The notes: generated by a model not told the origin, from the letters alone. DNA of 64,000 bases from Kerstersia similis (GCF_965139615.1 NZ_CBCSIQ010000011.1:1-64000), one strand, 5' to 3'. Shown: positions 26,657-35,435, counted from the stretch's first letter. A program made the numbers and translations.

Positions 26657-26679
26657 GCGGCTATTGAGAGAATCTGTAC

Positions 26680-27054
26680 TTATTTGTCTATTTTGTTCAG
26701 GCAATCCTGAATTTGATCTTCTACACGCTCCAGCATCAGTTCCAGTTCCTGACGTTGGGACAGCAGGAACTGCCTATGCAGTTCCAGCTTTTCAGCGCAG
26801 GCGCGTATCTGGGCTTGTGTGCTGTCCGGGCCGGTATAGATATCCAGCAGGCTGCGGATATCGTCCAGGGCCAGGCCTACTGCCCGCGCGCGCAGCGTCA
26901 GGACCAGCCTGGCCCGGTCGCGGGCGCCATAGATGCGGTGGCGGCCATGGCGGGTGGGTGCGAGGATGCCCTTGTCTTCATAGAAGCGGAGCGTGCGCGG
27001 CGTGATGCCGAACTCGCTGGAAAGCTCGGAAATACTCCAATTGGGTGCGGGCAT
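26680..27054 (-). CDS. MerR family regulator (LiuR-like)
   Basis: A 124-residue one-domain MerR protein. The winged helix-turn-helix WSISELSSEFGITPRTLRFYEDKGILAPTRHG, then HRIYGARDRARL, is followed by a dimerisation helix (residues 82-120, Leu/Gln/Glu-rich). There are no metal-binding cysteines except C-terminal Cys, so it is not a metal sensor of the classic kind. Relatives include LiuR, which responds to branched-chain acyl metabolism. Twin palindromes before merR and before aceK suggest that it controls itself, aceK and perhaps the divergent MBL-fold gene. The effector is unknown. Confidence 0.85.
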   Translation of the reverse strand: MPAPNWSISELSSEFGITPRTLRFYEDKGILAPTRHGRHRIYGARDRARLVLTLRARAVGLALDDIRSLLDIYTGPDSTQAQIRACAEKLELHRQFLLSQRQELELMLERVEDQIQDCLNKIDK

Positions 27055-27077
27055 GGGAATGAAACTTTAATTTCCGT

Positions 27078-27091
27078 TTACGTCAACGTAA
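27078..27091. promoter_or_regulatory. Palindrome TTACGTCAACGTAA between merR and the MBL gene
   Basis: Arms TTACGT and ACGTAA with centre CA, in the 221-bp divergent gap, 24 bp before the merR start. The arms are identical to those of the site before aceK. It is placed to regulate both merR and the divergent MBL-fold hydrolase gene. Confidence 0.65.
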
Positions 27092-27275
27092 GGTATAGTA
27101 ACCCAGCTTTACTGTCTGATTTGTTATCTATGCTGTCTGTCGTAGCCGCCGTTGCCGGAGCGCCAGTCATGCTCCGGGCCTGTAATGCCGTCATGGTGGC
27201 AGCGCAGTGCCGGCGCCTGGCGGCATGTTGACGGCAGGGGTGCGGGAGGTGGCCTGGATGCTTCCCGGAGTCCCG

Positions 27276-28340
27276 ATGAATAAGAATGAAATGGCGCTGT
27301 CCTACCCCTGGAATGATGCGCTGCCAGAACCCGGACGGGCCATTACCCTCGTTGACGGGGTGAAATGGGTGCGCCTGCCCTTGCCGTTCGCGCTGGATCA
27401 CGTGAACGTTTGGCTATTGCGCGATACGGTGGATGGCCGCGACGGCTGGATGGTGGTGGATTGCGGCATTGCGCGCAGCGAGGTACAGGCCCAGTGGGAG
27501 TCGATTTTCGAACACGAACTGGAAGGCTTGCCCGTTCTGCGCGTACTGGTGACGCATATGCACCCTGACCATGTCGGCCTGGCCGATTGGCTGTGCCGGC
27601 GCTGGGATGCGCGGCTGCTGATGAGCATGAGCGAATACACCCAGGCGGTCATTGCATCCGGGCGGCGCGATGCCAGTGCCGGTGCCGGGGGCGCAGCCGC
27701 CGCTGCGCATTTCCGCCGTAACGGACTGTGTGATGAGGCCTCTCTGGCGCAAGTGCGTGAGCGTTCAGGCTACTACGTCAATATGGTGCCGGCGGTGCCG
27801 GCGACCATGTACCGGTTGCTGGGGGGCGATACGCTGCGCATCGGCGGCCGAGAATGGCTGCAGATCGTCGGCTACGGCCACGCGCCTGAACATATCGGCC
27901 TGTACTGTGCGGAATTGGATGTGTTGATTTCCGGCGATATGGTCTTGCCGCGCATTTCCACGAATGTCAGCGTATTCGATTTCGAACCCGAAGCGGATTC
28001 TCTGCGCCTGTATCTGCAATCGCTGGACGCGTACCGTGATATGCCGGAGGACACGCTGGTGCTGCCGTCTCATGGCAAACCCTTTCGTGGTCTGCATGAA
28101 CGCATTCGCCAGCAGCGCGAACATCATCGCGACCGCTTGCAGGAAGTGATGGACGCCTGTACGGCGGCGCCATGCAGCGCGGCAGATATCGTGCCCATCA
28201 TGTTCCACCGCAAACTGGATTTGCACCAGCTTACATTCGCGCTGGGCGAAGCCCTGGCCCACCTGCACCTGCTCTGGCACGCGGGCCGGCTGGCGCGCCA
28301 CATAGATGACAACGGCGTCTTCCGCTTCGCTCCGGCCTGA
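27276..28340 (+). CDS. MBL-fold metallohydrolase
   Basis: From MNKNEMALSYPWND (ATG at 27276, GGAG upstream) this is 354 residues. The metallo-beta-lactamase fold shows THMHPDHVGLAD (HxHxDH zinc motif), the third-ligand region GYGHAPEHIGLY, ISGDMVLPRIS (bridging Asp) and LPSHGKPFRG (last His). A C-terminal helical region (about 285-354) is typical of glyoxalase II-like/thioesterase-like members found beside MerR regulators. It is probably a hydrolase of thioesters or esters in acyl metabolism. Its divergent placement from the MerR gene, with a shared operator, ties it to that regulator. Substrate unknown. Confidence 0.8.
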   Translation: MNKNEMALSYPWNDALPEPGRAITLVDGVKWVRLPLPFALDHVNVWLLRDTVDGRDGWMVVDCGIARSEVQAQWESIFEHELEGLPVLRVLVTHMHPDHVGLADWLCRRWDARLLMSMSEYTQAVIASGRRDASAGAGGAAAAAHFRRNGLCDEASLAQVRERSGYYVNMVPAVPATMYRLLGGDTLRIGGREWLQIVGYGHAPEHIGLYCAELDVLISGDMVLPRISTNVSVFDFEPEADSLRLYLQSLDAYRDMPEDTLVLPSHGKPFRGLHERIRQQREHHRDRLQEVMDACTAAPCSAADIVPIMFHRKLDLHQLTFALGEALAHLHLLWHAGRLARHIDDNGVFRFAPA

Positions 28341-28420
28341 ATGAAGCGCATGCGGACGGCCGTGGTGCTGGCCGCTGCGCTTCAGCCCAACTGCCGCCCG
28401 CACTTTTACCGTCGCCGCAG

Positions 28421-28831
28421 TCAGCCCTTGTGCTGAGTCCGCACCAGGGTTTTGATCAGTTCCACGGCGACGCGCTGGTTCTCTGGTGTCAGATTACGGA
28501 ACCAACGGCGCAATTCCATGTAGTCATCGCCTGCGGCAGGTTCTTGCTGCTGTCCCTGGCCCTGGGCATAGCTGCGCAAGGCCTGGTCATTGTCGGCGAC
28601 CACCTGTTGCGCGGTATCCGTATCCGGGGCGCCGGCAAACAATTCACCGATGCCGACTTGCAGGCTATTGGCGAGACGAGTGAGCATATCCAGCGAGGGC
28701 GTGCGCTCGTCATTTTCGATGCGGGAAACGGTACTGGCGGCAGTGTCCAGTTCCAGGGCCAGCTCTTCCTGCGTCAAACCGCGCTCGCGCCGGAGTTTCC
28801 GTATTTTTTCACCTATTTTCATGTAATCCAT
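28421..28831 (-). CDS. XRE family transcriptional regulator
   Basis: A 136-residue protein (from MDYMKIGEKI; an ATG at 28843 would add four residues). The Cro/CI helix-turn-helix is IGEKIRKLRRERGLTQEELALELDTAASTVSRIENDERTPSLDML. The rest is a helical dimerisation region ending RWFRNLTPENQRVAVELIKTLV. Repeated TTTGCC...GGCAAA elements lie directly upstream, the nearer one touching the ATG at 28843, which suggests autorepression and argues for the downstream start. Genes beyond autoregulation are not evident. Confidence 0.82.
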   Translation of the reverse strand: MDYMKIGEKIRKLRRERGLTQEELALELDTAASTVSRIENDERTPSLDMLTRLANSLQVGIGELFAGAPDTDTAQQVVADNDQALRSYAQGQGQQQEPAAGDDYMELRRWFRNLTPENQRVAVELIKTLVRTQHKG

Positions 28832-28843
28832 TTTCCGGGGCAT

Positions 28844-28906
28844 TTTGCCTGAGGGGCAAAGCCTTCAAGGCAAAAATGGCAGGCTTTCATTTGCCTGAAT
28901 GGCACG
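28844..28906. promoter_or_regulatory. Two TTTGCC-N5-GGCA elements, candidate XRE operators
   Basis: TTTGCC-TGAGG-GGCAAA (28844-28860) is a perfect 6+6 inverted repeat. TTTGCC-TGAAT-GGCACG (28890-28906) is a near copy 46 bp away in the same orientation. An AGGCAAA half-site lies between them. Their placement at the 5' end of the XRE gene fits cooperative autorepression. Confidence 0.55.
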
Positions 28907-29049
28907 TTGCCGCAGCATGGATCGTCATGGATGGATTGCCGTAGTGGCAGAATCGCAGCAATGGCTGTGCTGATGCATACAAGCGGCAGGCACGCGATAA
29001 TGGCAGGGTTGCCGTGGCGTGTACCGCCGCTTTTCCTGGAGCTTCAAGA

Positions 29050-30291
29050 ATGTCCAAACCTGCAAGTGCCGCACCGGAAGATCCCGCTGCAGCCGTCCCC
29101 GCGTCCGAATGCAGCTTGCGTACCCGCCTGATGCATATCGGCAGCGCGCCCTTCGACGCCGATGGCGTCGCGCCTGTCAGCCTGCCCCCGATGCGTGCCA
29201 GCACGGTGCGTTTTGCGGATCTGGCGGCCTTGGAAAATGCGCAGCGGCGCAAGGCAGCAGGTGAACGCGCCGTGACATACGGCCGTTCCGGCATGGATAC
29301 GCATCGGGCGCTGGAAGATGCCTTCATGGTCATGGAAGGCGGCAGCTATTGTGTGCTGGCGCCTTCCGGGCTGGCCGCATTGACCTTGGTGTTTTTCACT
29401 TTGCTGGGGGCGGGCGATCATGCCCTGGTGGTGGACACTGTCTATGGGCCGGTGCGTCATTTCGACAACGTTCTGTTGAAGAAGCTGGGTGTGGAAATCA
29501 CCTACTTCACCCCTGGTGTCGATGATCTGGAAAGCCTGATCCGGCCCAATACCCGGCTGCTGTACCTGGAATCGCCGGGTTCCCTGCTGTTGCGCATGCT
29601 GGATCTGCCCGCCTTGGCGGCGATCGGGCATCGCCATGGCTTGCTGGTCGCTGCGGATAATACCTGGGGGTCTGGCCATGCCTATCATCCGCTGGCCTTG
29701 GGCGCGGATATTTCCATGGTGGCTGGCACCAAATACGTCGGCGGTCATTCGGATTTGATGCTGGGCGCCGTCGTTACCCGTGATGCAGCGCTGGGCGACC
29801 GTCTCAGCCGTACCCAGTATGCGCTCGGCTATGCCTTGAGCGCGGATGATGCCTGGCTGGCTTTGCGCGGCTTGCGCACCCTGCCCTTGCGCATGACCGA
29901 ACAGGCTCACAGTGCCTTGCGTATTTGCGAATTCCTGGCTGCCCGCCCGGAAACGCGAGCCATCTATCACCCGGCCTGGCCTGGTGATGCCGGCCATGCG
30001 CTCTGGCAGCGTGATGCCAGCGGCTCGAACGGTTTGTTGAGCGTCGCGTTCAATCTTTCCCATGACGCCGGCCGGCGTTTTGTCGATGCCCTGACTTTGT
30101 TCGGCATCGGTTTTTCCTGGGGGGGATTCGAGAGCCTGGTGCAATGGGTGGAGCCATCCCTGGCTGCCTTGCAAAGTGATGGTGCCGTCTTGCCTGGTGA
30201 CACCTTGATCCGCTTGCAGATCGGCCTGGAAGAGGTGGACGATCTGATCGCGGATCTGGGCCGGGCGCTGGATGAGGCGGGTACGGTCTGA
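29050..30291 (+). CDS. metC: Cystathionine beta-lyase (MetC)
   Basis: A 413-residue Cys/Met-metabolism PLP enzyme from MSKPASAAPED; TGGAG lies about nine bases upstream. Landmarks are YGRSGMDTHRALEDAF, APSGLAALTLVF, LYLESPGSLLLRMLDLPA, VAADNTWGSGHAYHPLALGAD and the PLP-lysine motif MVAGTKYVGGHSDLMLG. FSWGGFESLVQW near the C-terminus is typical of the beta-lyase branch rather than the gamma enzymes. It converts cystathionine to homocysteine, pyruvate and ammonia in methionine synthesis. It is monocistronic, ending in a strong terminator. Confidence 0.9.
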   Translation: MSKPASAAPEDPAAAVPASECSLRTRLMHIGSAPFDADGVAPVSLPPMRASTVRFADLAALENAQRRKAAGERAVTYGRSGMDTHRALEDAFMVMEGGSYCVLAPSGLAALTLVFFTLLGAGDHALVVDTVYGPVRHFDNVLLKKLGVEITYFTPGVDDLESLIRPNTRLLYLESPGSLLLRMLDLPALAAIGHRHGLLVAADNTWGSGHAYHPLALGADISMVAGTKYVGGHSDLMLGAVVTRDAALGDRLSRTQYALGYALSADDAWLALRGLRTLPLRMTEQAHSALRICEFLAARPETRAIYHPAWPGDAGHALWQRDASGSNGLLSVAFNLSHDAGRRFVDALTLFGIGFSWGGFESLVQWVEPSLAALQSDGAVLPGDTLIRLQIGLEEVDDLIADLGRALDEAGTV

Positions 30292-30333
30292 GTGCTGAAC
30301 CCCTGATTCCAGGCGTTTGCAGCAGGAAAAAGG

Positions 30334-30369
30334 AAATGGCCAGCGGCAAATGCCGCTGGCCATTTTTTT
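30334..30369 (+). terminator. Rho-independent terminator of metC
   Basis: ATGGCCAGCGGCA-AA-TGCCGCTGGCCAT is a perfect 13-bp stem followed by TTTTTTT, with an A-run on the other side. It starts 45 bp after the metC stop. The A-run would also supply a U-tract for transcripts arriving from dsbA. Confidence 0.92.
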
Positions 30370-30384
30370 GCTGGTTCGCATCAA

Positions 30385-30422
30385 GGCATACGCCCTAGCA
30401 TCGCGGTGCTGGGGCGTATGCC
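30385..30422 (-). terminator. Long hairpin just downstream of dsbA
   Basis: GGCATACGCCC (30385-30395) pairs with GGGCGTATGCC (30412-30422). A T-G wobble and an inner AGCA/TGCT pair continue the stem to a 6-base loop, about 16 pairs in all, starting seven bases after the dsbA stop. There is no U-run directly beside it; it may protect the 3' end and act with the next hairpin. Confidence 0.6.
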
Positions 30423-30429
30423 TGCCGCT

Positions 30430-31062
30430 TTACTTGGCGAGCTTGGCGCGTTCCTGCTGTACCAGGCGGTCGGTTTCCTGCACGCTTTCCTGGTAGCCGC
30501 CAGCCTGCGCGGGCGAGGTCTGGTAACGGCCGTTGACGATGATGGTGGGTGTGCTGTTGACGTTGTAGGCCTTGGCCAGTTCGTCGGCGCGGGAAACCTG
30601 GCTGCTGACGCCCATCGAATCGAAGGCGGCTTCAAAGGCCTTGCGATCCACGCCCTGCTCGACGGCCCAATCCGTCATGTCCTTGCGGGTGAATACGCGT
30701 TTGCGTTCATCGTGCAGGGTGGTGAAATACTTTTCATGCAAGTCCGGGCGGTTCAGGGCTGCCAGCGTGTAATACATCTGCTGCATGGGGCGGCTGCGGC
30801 TGTCGCCGCCCAGCGGCACGTGTTTGAAATTCACATCCTGGGGCAGATCCTTGGCCCAGGCGTTGATCATCGGATCGAGCAGTTTGCAGTGGATGCAGGT
30901 GTAGGCGAAGAACTCCAACACTTCAACCTGTCCCGGGCTGTCGGTACGCTGGGGTGACTGAAGCTCGACGGAACGGGCGGTTTGGGCCTGGCTCAACGGA
31001 GCAATGGCAGCGCCGAGCATGAGCGTAGCGGCGGCAAGCAGACGGGAAAACGAGAAGGTCAT
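30430..31062 (-). CDS. dsbA: Thiol:disulfide interchange protein DsbA
   Basis: A 210-residue periplasmic oxidoreductase with a signal peptide (MTFSFSRLLAAATLMLGAAIAPLSQAQ). The active site is FFAYTCIHCKLLDP (Cys-Ile-His-Cys; most DsbA proteins have CPHC). The cis-Pro loop is STPTIIVNGRY. DsbA introduces disulfides into exported proteins. The 343-bp gap 31063-31405 before the SPOR gene shows no gene I can support. The order argS-SPOR-dsbA on one strand is a recurrent betaproteobacterial arrangement. Confidence 0.93.
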   Translation of the reverse strand: MTFSFSRLLAAATLMLGAAIAPLSQAQTARSVELQSPQRTDSPGQVEVLEFFAYTCIHCKLLDPMINAWAKDLPQDVNFKHVPLGGDSRSRPMQQMYYTLAALNRPDLHEKYFTTLHDERKRVFTRKDMTDWAVEQGVDRKAFEAAFDSMGVSSQVSRADELAKAYNVNSTPTIIVNGRYQTSPAQAGGYQESVQETDRLVQQERAKLAK

Positions 31063-31405
31063 GTTGGACAGTTCCTGGCTGAGTGAAGGAGGAATGATAC
31101 GACAGGAATATGGCGGCACAAGTGGGGGGTGCGTGCATGCCGGAGGCAATTGGACAGCCGCTGCCAGCCAGGGTTCCCATTGAGGAGGCCGCCTGTGGCC
31201 GTTGTCACGGTGGCGAACGGCCAGGGAAATCCATGGCGGCGAGGTATGCAGCGGTTCAGCCCTTGGGTGCGGGCGTGTTGGGCGGCAGCCGCCTGGCGTG
31301 GCCGCCGTGCTGCGACGCCAGGCGTGGGTGTGGCCGACGCCGCGCGCGTACGGTGCTGAGCGTTGTTGCCGGTGTTGCGGCCAGCGCCTATGGCTACTGG
31401 CGCTG

Positions 31406-32116
31406 TTATTGGCGCACGACGGTCGAACTGACGTTTTCTTCCGTCAGGCGGGCCCGGGTGAGATTCATTTCATCCAGGCGCGTATAGGGGCCGACTCGCA
31501 CACGGTTGACCTGCAGGCCGTTGACTTCGGCACGCTGGATTTGTACCGGCAGGCCCAGCAGCAGCATGCGGGCGCGCAGCGCCTCGGCATCTTCGAGAAC
31601 CTGGAAGGAGCCGATCTGCAGGAAATAGGCGCTGGCGGCTGCGCCGTTGGCGGGCTTGGGCAGCGGCGGAGCGGGTGTCGGGTTCGGTTGCCGTGCCGCG
31701 GATTGGCTGGGTAACGAGGCGATCAGCGCGCCCAAGTCATCGCCATTGCCGTTGGCAGCAGGCGTGGCTGGCGCCGTGACAGGGCCTGGCGTTGCCGGGC
31801 GGATGGCGGCGGTCTGGGTTTCGTCCGGCGTCGTGACGCTGGGCGGCTGGATACGGATATCGGGTGGCGTCAGGTTCCCGTTCTGCAAGGCCCGGTTCGG
31901 ATCGGGCAGGTTGAGGCTGCCGCCAGGCGTGGCGGTTTGCAGCGGCGTCGCGGCAGGTGCGGGCGCACGCCCGGCACGATCAACGAAAGGTACGGGGGCC
32001 TTGGTCACGTAGAACGCGACGACAGCGGCCACGACCAGACCCAGCAACAGCCCGGCCAGCAGCCCGTAGATGGTGCTGCCGCCTTGGCCGGAAGAACGGG
32101 AAGAGCGTTTTGCCAT
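31406..32116 (-). CDS. SPOR-domain membrane protein (FtsN-like)
   Basis: A 236-residue bitopic protein. It has a short basic cytoplasmic N-terminus, one transmembrane helix (about 17-40, IYGLLAGLLLGLVVAAVVAFYV), a long Pro/Ala/Thr-rich periplasmic linker and a C-terminal SPOR domain (YFLQIGSFQVLEDAEALRAR ... RVRVGPYTRLDEMNLTRARL). SPOR domains bind denuded septal peptidoglycan, so it probably acts at division, as FtsN does. It lies 9 bp after argS on the same strand and is likely cotranscribed with it. Confidence 0.88.
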   Translation of the reverse strand: MAKRSSRSSGQGGSTIYGLLAGLLLGLVVAAVVAFYVTKAPVPFVDRAGRAPAPAATPLQTATPGGSLNLPDPNRALQNGNLTPPDIRIQPPSVTTPDETQTAAIRPATPGPVTAPATPAANGNGDDLGALIASLPSQSAARQPNPTPAPPLPKPANGAAASAYFLQIGSFQVLEDAEALRARMLLLGLPVQIQRAEVNGLQVNRVRVGPYTRLDEMNLTRARLTEENVSSTVVRQ

Positions 32117-32125
32117 GAAGACTCG

Positions 32126-33811
32126 TTACATGCGTTTGGGGGCTTCGACACCCAGCAGGGCCAGGCCATTGGCCAGTACCTGGCGCGTCGCATCGGCCAG
32201 GCGCAGGCGGGCGTCGCGCAGCGCCGCGTCATCGACACGGACGCGTTCGGCGTTGTACCAGGCGTGGAAGTCTGCAGCGCAGTCGCGCAGCCAGAAGGCG
32301 ACCAAGTGCGGAGACAGCTCCTGCGCAGCCAGGGCGACCAGCGCCGGAAACTCGGAGAGCCGCTGCAGCAAGGCGATTTCCGTGGGCGCGACCAGCGGTG
32401 CCACATCGGCCTGTTGCAGGGTGCTGGCGTCAGCCTGAGCCTGTTCCAGCATCGAGCAGATGCGTGCGTGGGCGTATTGAATGTAATAGACCGGGTTCTC
32501 TTCGCTTTGCGAGCGTGCCAGGTCGATATCGAAGGTGAATTCGGTATCCGCGCGGCGCTGGATCAGGAAGAAGCGCACCGCATCGCGGCCCACCCAGTCG
32601 ATCAGGTCGCGCAGCGTCACGTAGCTGCCGGCACGCTTGGAAATCTTCACTTCCTGGCCGCCACGTACCACTTTCACCATCTTGTGCAGGATGTACGCAG
32701 GGAAATCCTTGGGGATACCAATATCCAGCCCTTGCAGGCCGGCCCGTACCCGGGCCACGGTGCCGTGGTGGTCGCTGCCCTGGATATTGATGGCCTTATG
32801 GAAACCGCGCTCCCATTTGGCCTCGTGATAGGCCACATCCGGCACGAAGTAGGTATAGCCGCCTTCTGCCTTGCGCATGACGCGGTCTTTGTCGTCACCC
32901 GTGCCCAGTTCGGTCGTGCGCAGCCAGAGCGCACCATCCATTTCATAGGTGTGGCCTTTGTCGATCAGGCGCTGCACCGTGTTTTCCACCCGGCCGCTGG
33001 TGTAGAGCGAGCTTTCCAGGTAGTAGTTGTCGAACTTCAGGCCAAAGGCCTGCAGGTCGAGATCCTGTTCGTTGCGCAGATAGGTAACAGCGAAGCGGCG
33101 GATGGCGTCGAGGTCATCGAGGTCGCCCTTGCCTGTCACGGGAACGCCGTCGGACGCTTGCACCGTCTTACCGGCCAGGTAATCGTTGGCGATATCGACG
33201 ATGTAATCGCCGCGGTAGCCGTCTGCCGGGTAGCTGGCATCATCCGGAGAGATGCCACGGGCGCGGGCCTGCACGCTGATGGCCAGGTTGTCGATCTGGT
33301 TGCCGGCGTCGTTGTAGTAGAACTCGCGGGTGACATCGTAGCCGTGGGCATCGAACAGGCGGCACAGGGCATCGCCCAGCGCAGCCTGGCGTGCGTGGCC
33401 GACGTGCAGGGGGCCGGTCGGGTTGGCGGAGACGAACTCCACCAGGACTTTCTCGTCGCGGCGCGGTGCGCGGCCGTATTGTTCACGCTGCCCGGCAATG
33501 GCGCCCAGCACGGCCTGATGCGCGGCCGGCGACAGGCGGAAATTGATGAAACCGGGGCCGGCGACTTCGGCGCCAGCCAGCAGTTCCGCAGCTTGCGGAT
33601 CGGCCAGCAGATGATCGACGATGGCTTGTGCCAGTTCACGCGGATTGCGGCGCGCCGGCTTGGCGAGCTGCATGGCGACGTTGCAGGCGGCATCACCGTG
33701 CGCGGCGACTTTCGGACGCTCCAGCTGGATGCTGGGCTGCGCTTCGGGCAGCAGCGCGCTGACGGCTGCCTGGATGCGGGAGATCAGTAGATTCTGTTGC
33801 TCGGGGAGCAT
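32126..33811 (-). CDS. argS: Arginyl-tRNA synthetase
   Basis: A 561-residue class-I synthetase from MLPEQQNLLISRIQAA; an upstream in-frame start at 33901 adds non-conserved residues. It has an N-terminal tRNA-recognition domain, the HIGH motif in NPTGPLHVGHARQAALGD, the Rossmann core (GSDHHGTVARVRAGL), a KMSKS equivalent KISKRAGSYVTLRDL and a DALR anticodon-binding domain with YVQYAHAR-type YYIQYAHARICSML. It charges tRNA-Arg. It is the first gene of the argS-SPOR unit. Confidence 0.97.
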   Translation of the reverse strand: MLPEQQNLLISRIQAAVSALLPEAQPSIQLERPKVAAHGDAACNVAMQLAKPARRNPRELAQAIVDHLLADPQAAELLAGAEVAGPGFINFRLSPAAHQAVLGAIAGQREQYGRAPRRDEKVLVEFVSANPTGPLHVGHARQAALGDALCRLFDAHGYDVTREFYYNDAGNQIDNLAISVQARARGISPDDASYPADGYRGDYIVDIANDYLAGKTVQASDGVPVTGKGDLDDLDAIRRFAVTYLRNEQDLDLQAFGLKFDNYYLESSLYTSGRVENTVQRLIDKGHTYEMDGALWLRTTELGTGDDKDRVMRKAEGGYTYFVPDVAYHEAKWERGFHKAINIQGSDHHGTVARVRAGLQGLDIGIPKDFPAYILHKMVKVVRGGQEVKISKRAGSYVTLRDLIDWVGRDAVRFFLIQRRADTEFTFDIDLARSQSEENPVYYIQYAHARICSMLEQAQADASTLQQADVAPLVAPTEIALLQRLSEFPALVALAAQELSPHLVAFWLRDCAADFHAWYNAERVRVDDAALRDARLRLADATRQVLANGLALLGVEAPKRM

Positions 33812-34113
33812 GGGAGCGGATTCGAAAAAAGAGAAGTGCAATCCGGGAATGATAGCCTGATTCCCGCAGCGGGCGTGAAACAGGGAAAGACAGAATGCCA
33901 AGGAGCGTAAGGAGTGTGTGGTGGCTTCAGACGTTCATGCGTGAAATGTGAATGATCAAATACAAAAAGCATCGTTTGAAATGCGGGCAGGTGTTTCTAC
34001 TATGGAGAGCGATACGCCCATGCATGCATCCGGCCTGCAGGGCGCGGCTGGCGTTTGCCTGACAAGCGCAGGCCAGGCGCTGTTGCGGGCCGGTGGTCAT
34101 TGCGTGCCCGTCA

Positions 34114-34129
34114 TGGCGCGCGACTTGCA
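34114..34129 (+). promoter_or_regulatory. Candidate sigma-54 (-24/-12) promoter
   Basis: TGGCGCGCGACTTGCA has GG and GC separated by 10 bp and fits the TGGCAC-N5-TTGC consensus well. It lies 73 bp before the ATG of the SfnB-like gene, in the 391-bp gap 33812-34202, and points toward that gene. I see nothing else in the gap. Pseudomonas sfn genes are known to be sigma-54 dependent. Confidence 0.5.
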
Positions 34130-34202
34130 GGGATTTTTCGGCAGGGCATGGGTGGATGGCTTGGTGATGGTCGGCCCGATGCTTCATTCTTGGATATGTT
34201 CT

Positions 34203-35435
34203 ATGTCTTTTCTCCCGGCTTCGAAACCTGCTGGCAGTGCTGGCGACGCCACGACGGCACCTTTGGATCTGATCGAGTTGCGCCGCCGCACGGCGGCGTT
34301 GCTGCCGGCGTTGCGCGCAGCCGCGTCCGGCAGGGAGCGTGAGCGGCAGCTGCCACATGAACCGGTCCGCCGCATTGCAGCAGAGGGCCTATATACCTTT
34401 CGCATTCCCCGGTCTTATGGTGGCACCGGTGCGACGGTGCAGGATGTGATCCGGTTCGTGATAGATGTGGCTGCCGTGGATTCGAATGTCGCCCAGGCGC
34501 TGAGGCCCGGTTTCCTCTTTATCGAGAACCTGTTGTCCAGTGACGACGAAACAGGACGCCAACGTTGGTTTCCGCGCTATCTGGACGGGGCTGTCGTGGC
34601 CAATGCGGGCTGGGAACGGGGCGGCGCGAGCGGCGCCATCAGCAGCATACTGGTGCGCGAGGATGGGCATTACCGGGTCAGTGGCACCAAGTACTACAGC
34701 ACGGGTGCCCTCTATGCCGACTGGATCCAGGTTACGGCACTGAACGAAACCGGGCAGGAAGTCCGGTTCATCGTTCCCACGGACCGCGAGGGGGTGGAAC
34801 GCCTGGATGATTTTGATGCCATGGGGCAGCGCCTGACGGCCAGCGGCACGACACATCTGCGCAATGTCCGTGTGGAAGAAACGGAGATCATCCGCTCACC
34901 CTTGTTCCGGGATGGCAAGGCGCAGCGTACCATCGTGACGCCGTTTGCTCAGTTGTTCCTCGGGGCGGTGGAGGCGGGCATTGCCCGCAATGCGCGGGAC
35001 GATGCCGTGGATTTTGCCCGCCATCATGCGCGGCCGATCAAACACAGCAGCGCCAGCCGTTCGGTGGACGATCCTTATGTGGCCCATGCGGTCGGGGAGA
35101 TTGCGGCGCAGGCGTTTGCCGCAGAGGCCGCGGTGCTGCAGGCGGCGGCGTCGATAGATCAGGCCTGGGCGCTGGGCCTGCCCCATGATGCCGTATTGCA
35201 GGCATCCATTGATGTTGCTCAGGCGCAATACATTGCGGCGAATGCCGCGCTCAAAGCCGCAGAACGGGTGTTTGATGTCGGCGGTGCCTCCGCCACGGCA
35301 CGCACCCATAATCTGGATCGCCACTGGCGTAATGCTCGTACGGTGGCCAACCACAATCCACGCGACTGGAAGGCGGCCGTGGTGGGAAGCTTTCACTTGA
35401 CCGGCGCGGAGCCGCCACTGTCCGGCCTGTTCTGA
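34203..35435 (+). CDS. SfnB/DszC-like acyl-CoA dehydrogenase-family flavoprotein
   Basis: From MSFLPASKPAG (ATG at 34203) this is 410 residues, the usual length for SfnB/DszC relatives. The open frame continues 85 codons upstream but without family homology. It has the acyl-CoA dehydrogenase fold: IPRSYGGTGATVQDVIRFVIDVA, GTKYYSTGALYADWIQVTA, FDAMGQRLTASGTTHLRNVRV and the C-terminal FDVGGASATARTHNLDRHWRNARTVANHNP, characteristic of FMN-dependent sulfur-compound monooxygenases. It probably oxidises an organosulfur compound or sulfone during sulfur starvation, with flavin from a separate reductase. A sigma-54-type promoter upstream supports that. Confidence 0.8.
   Translation: MSFLPASKPAGSAGDATTAPLDLIELRRRTAALLPALRAAASGRERERQLPHEPVRRIAAEGLYTFRIPRSYGGTGATVQDVIRFVIDVAAVDSNVAQALRPGFLFIENLLSSDDETGRQRWFPRYLDGAVVANAGWERGGASGAISSILVREDGHYRVSGTKYYSTGALYADWIQVTALNETGQEVRFIVPTDREGVERLDDFDAMGQRLTASGTTHLRNVRVEETEIIRSPLFRDGKAQRTIVTPFAQLFLGAVEAGIARNARDDAVDFARHHARPIKHSSASRSVDDPYVAHAVGEIAAQAFAAEAAVLQAAASIDQAWALGLPHDAVLQASIDVAQAQYIAANAALKAAERVFDVGGASATARTHNLDRHWRNARTVANHNPRDWKAAVVGSFHLTGAEPPLSGLF

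Noticed and set aside
33948..34202. 85-codon N-terminal extension of the SfnB-like protein
   Set aside because: No homology-like content, and the extension would cover a good sigma-54 promoter. The 410-residue form has the family length.
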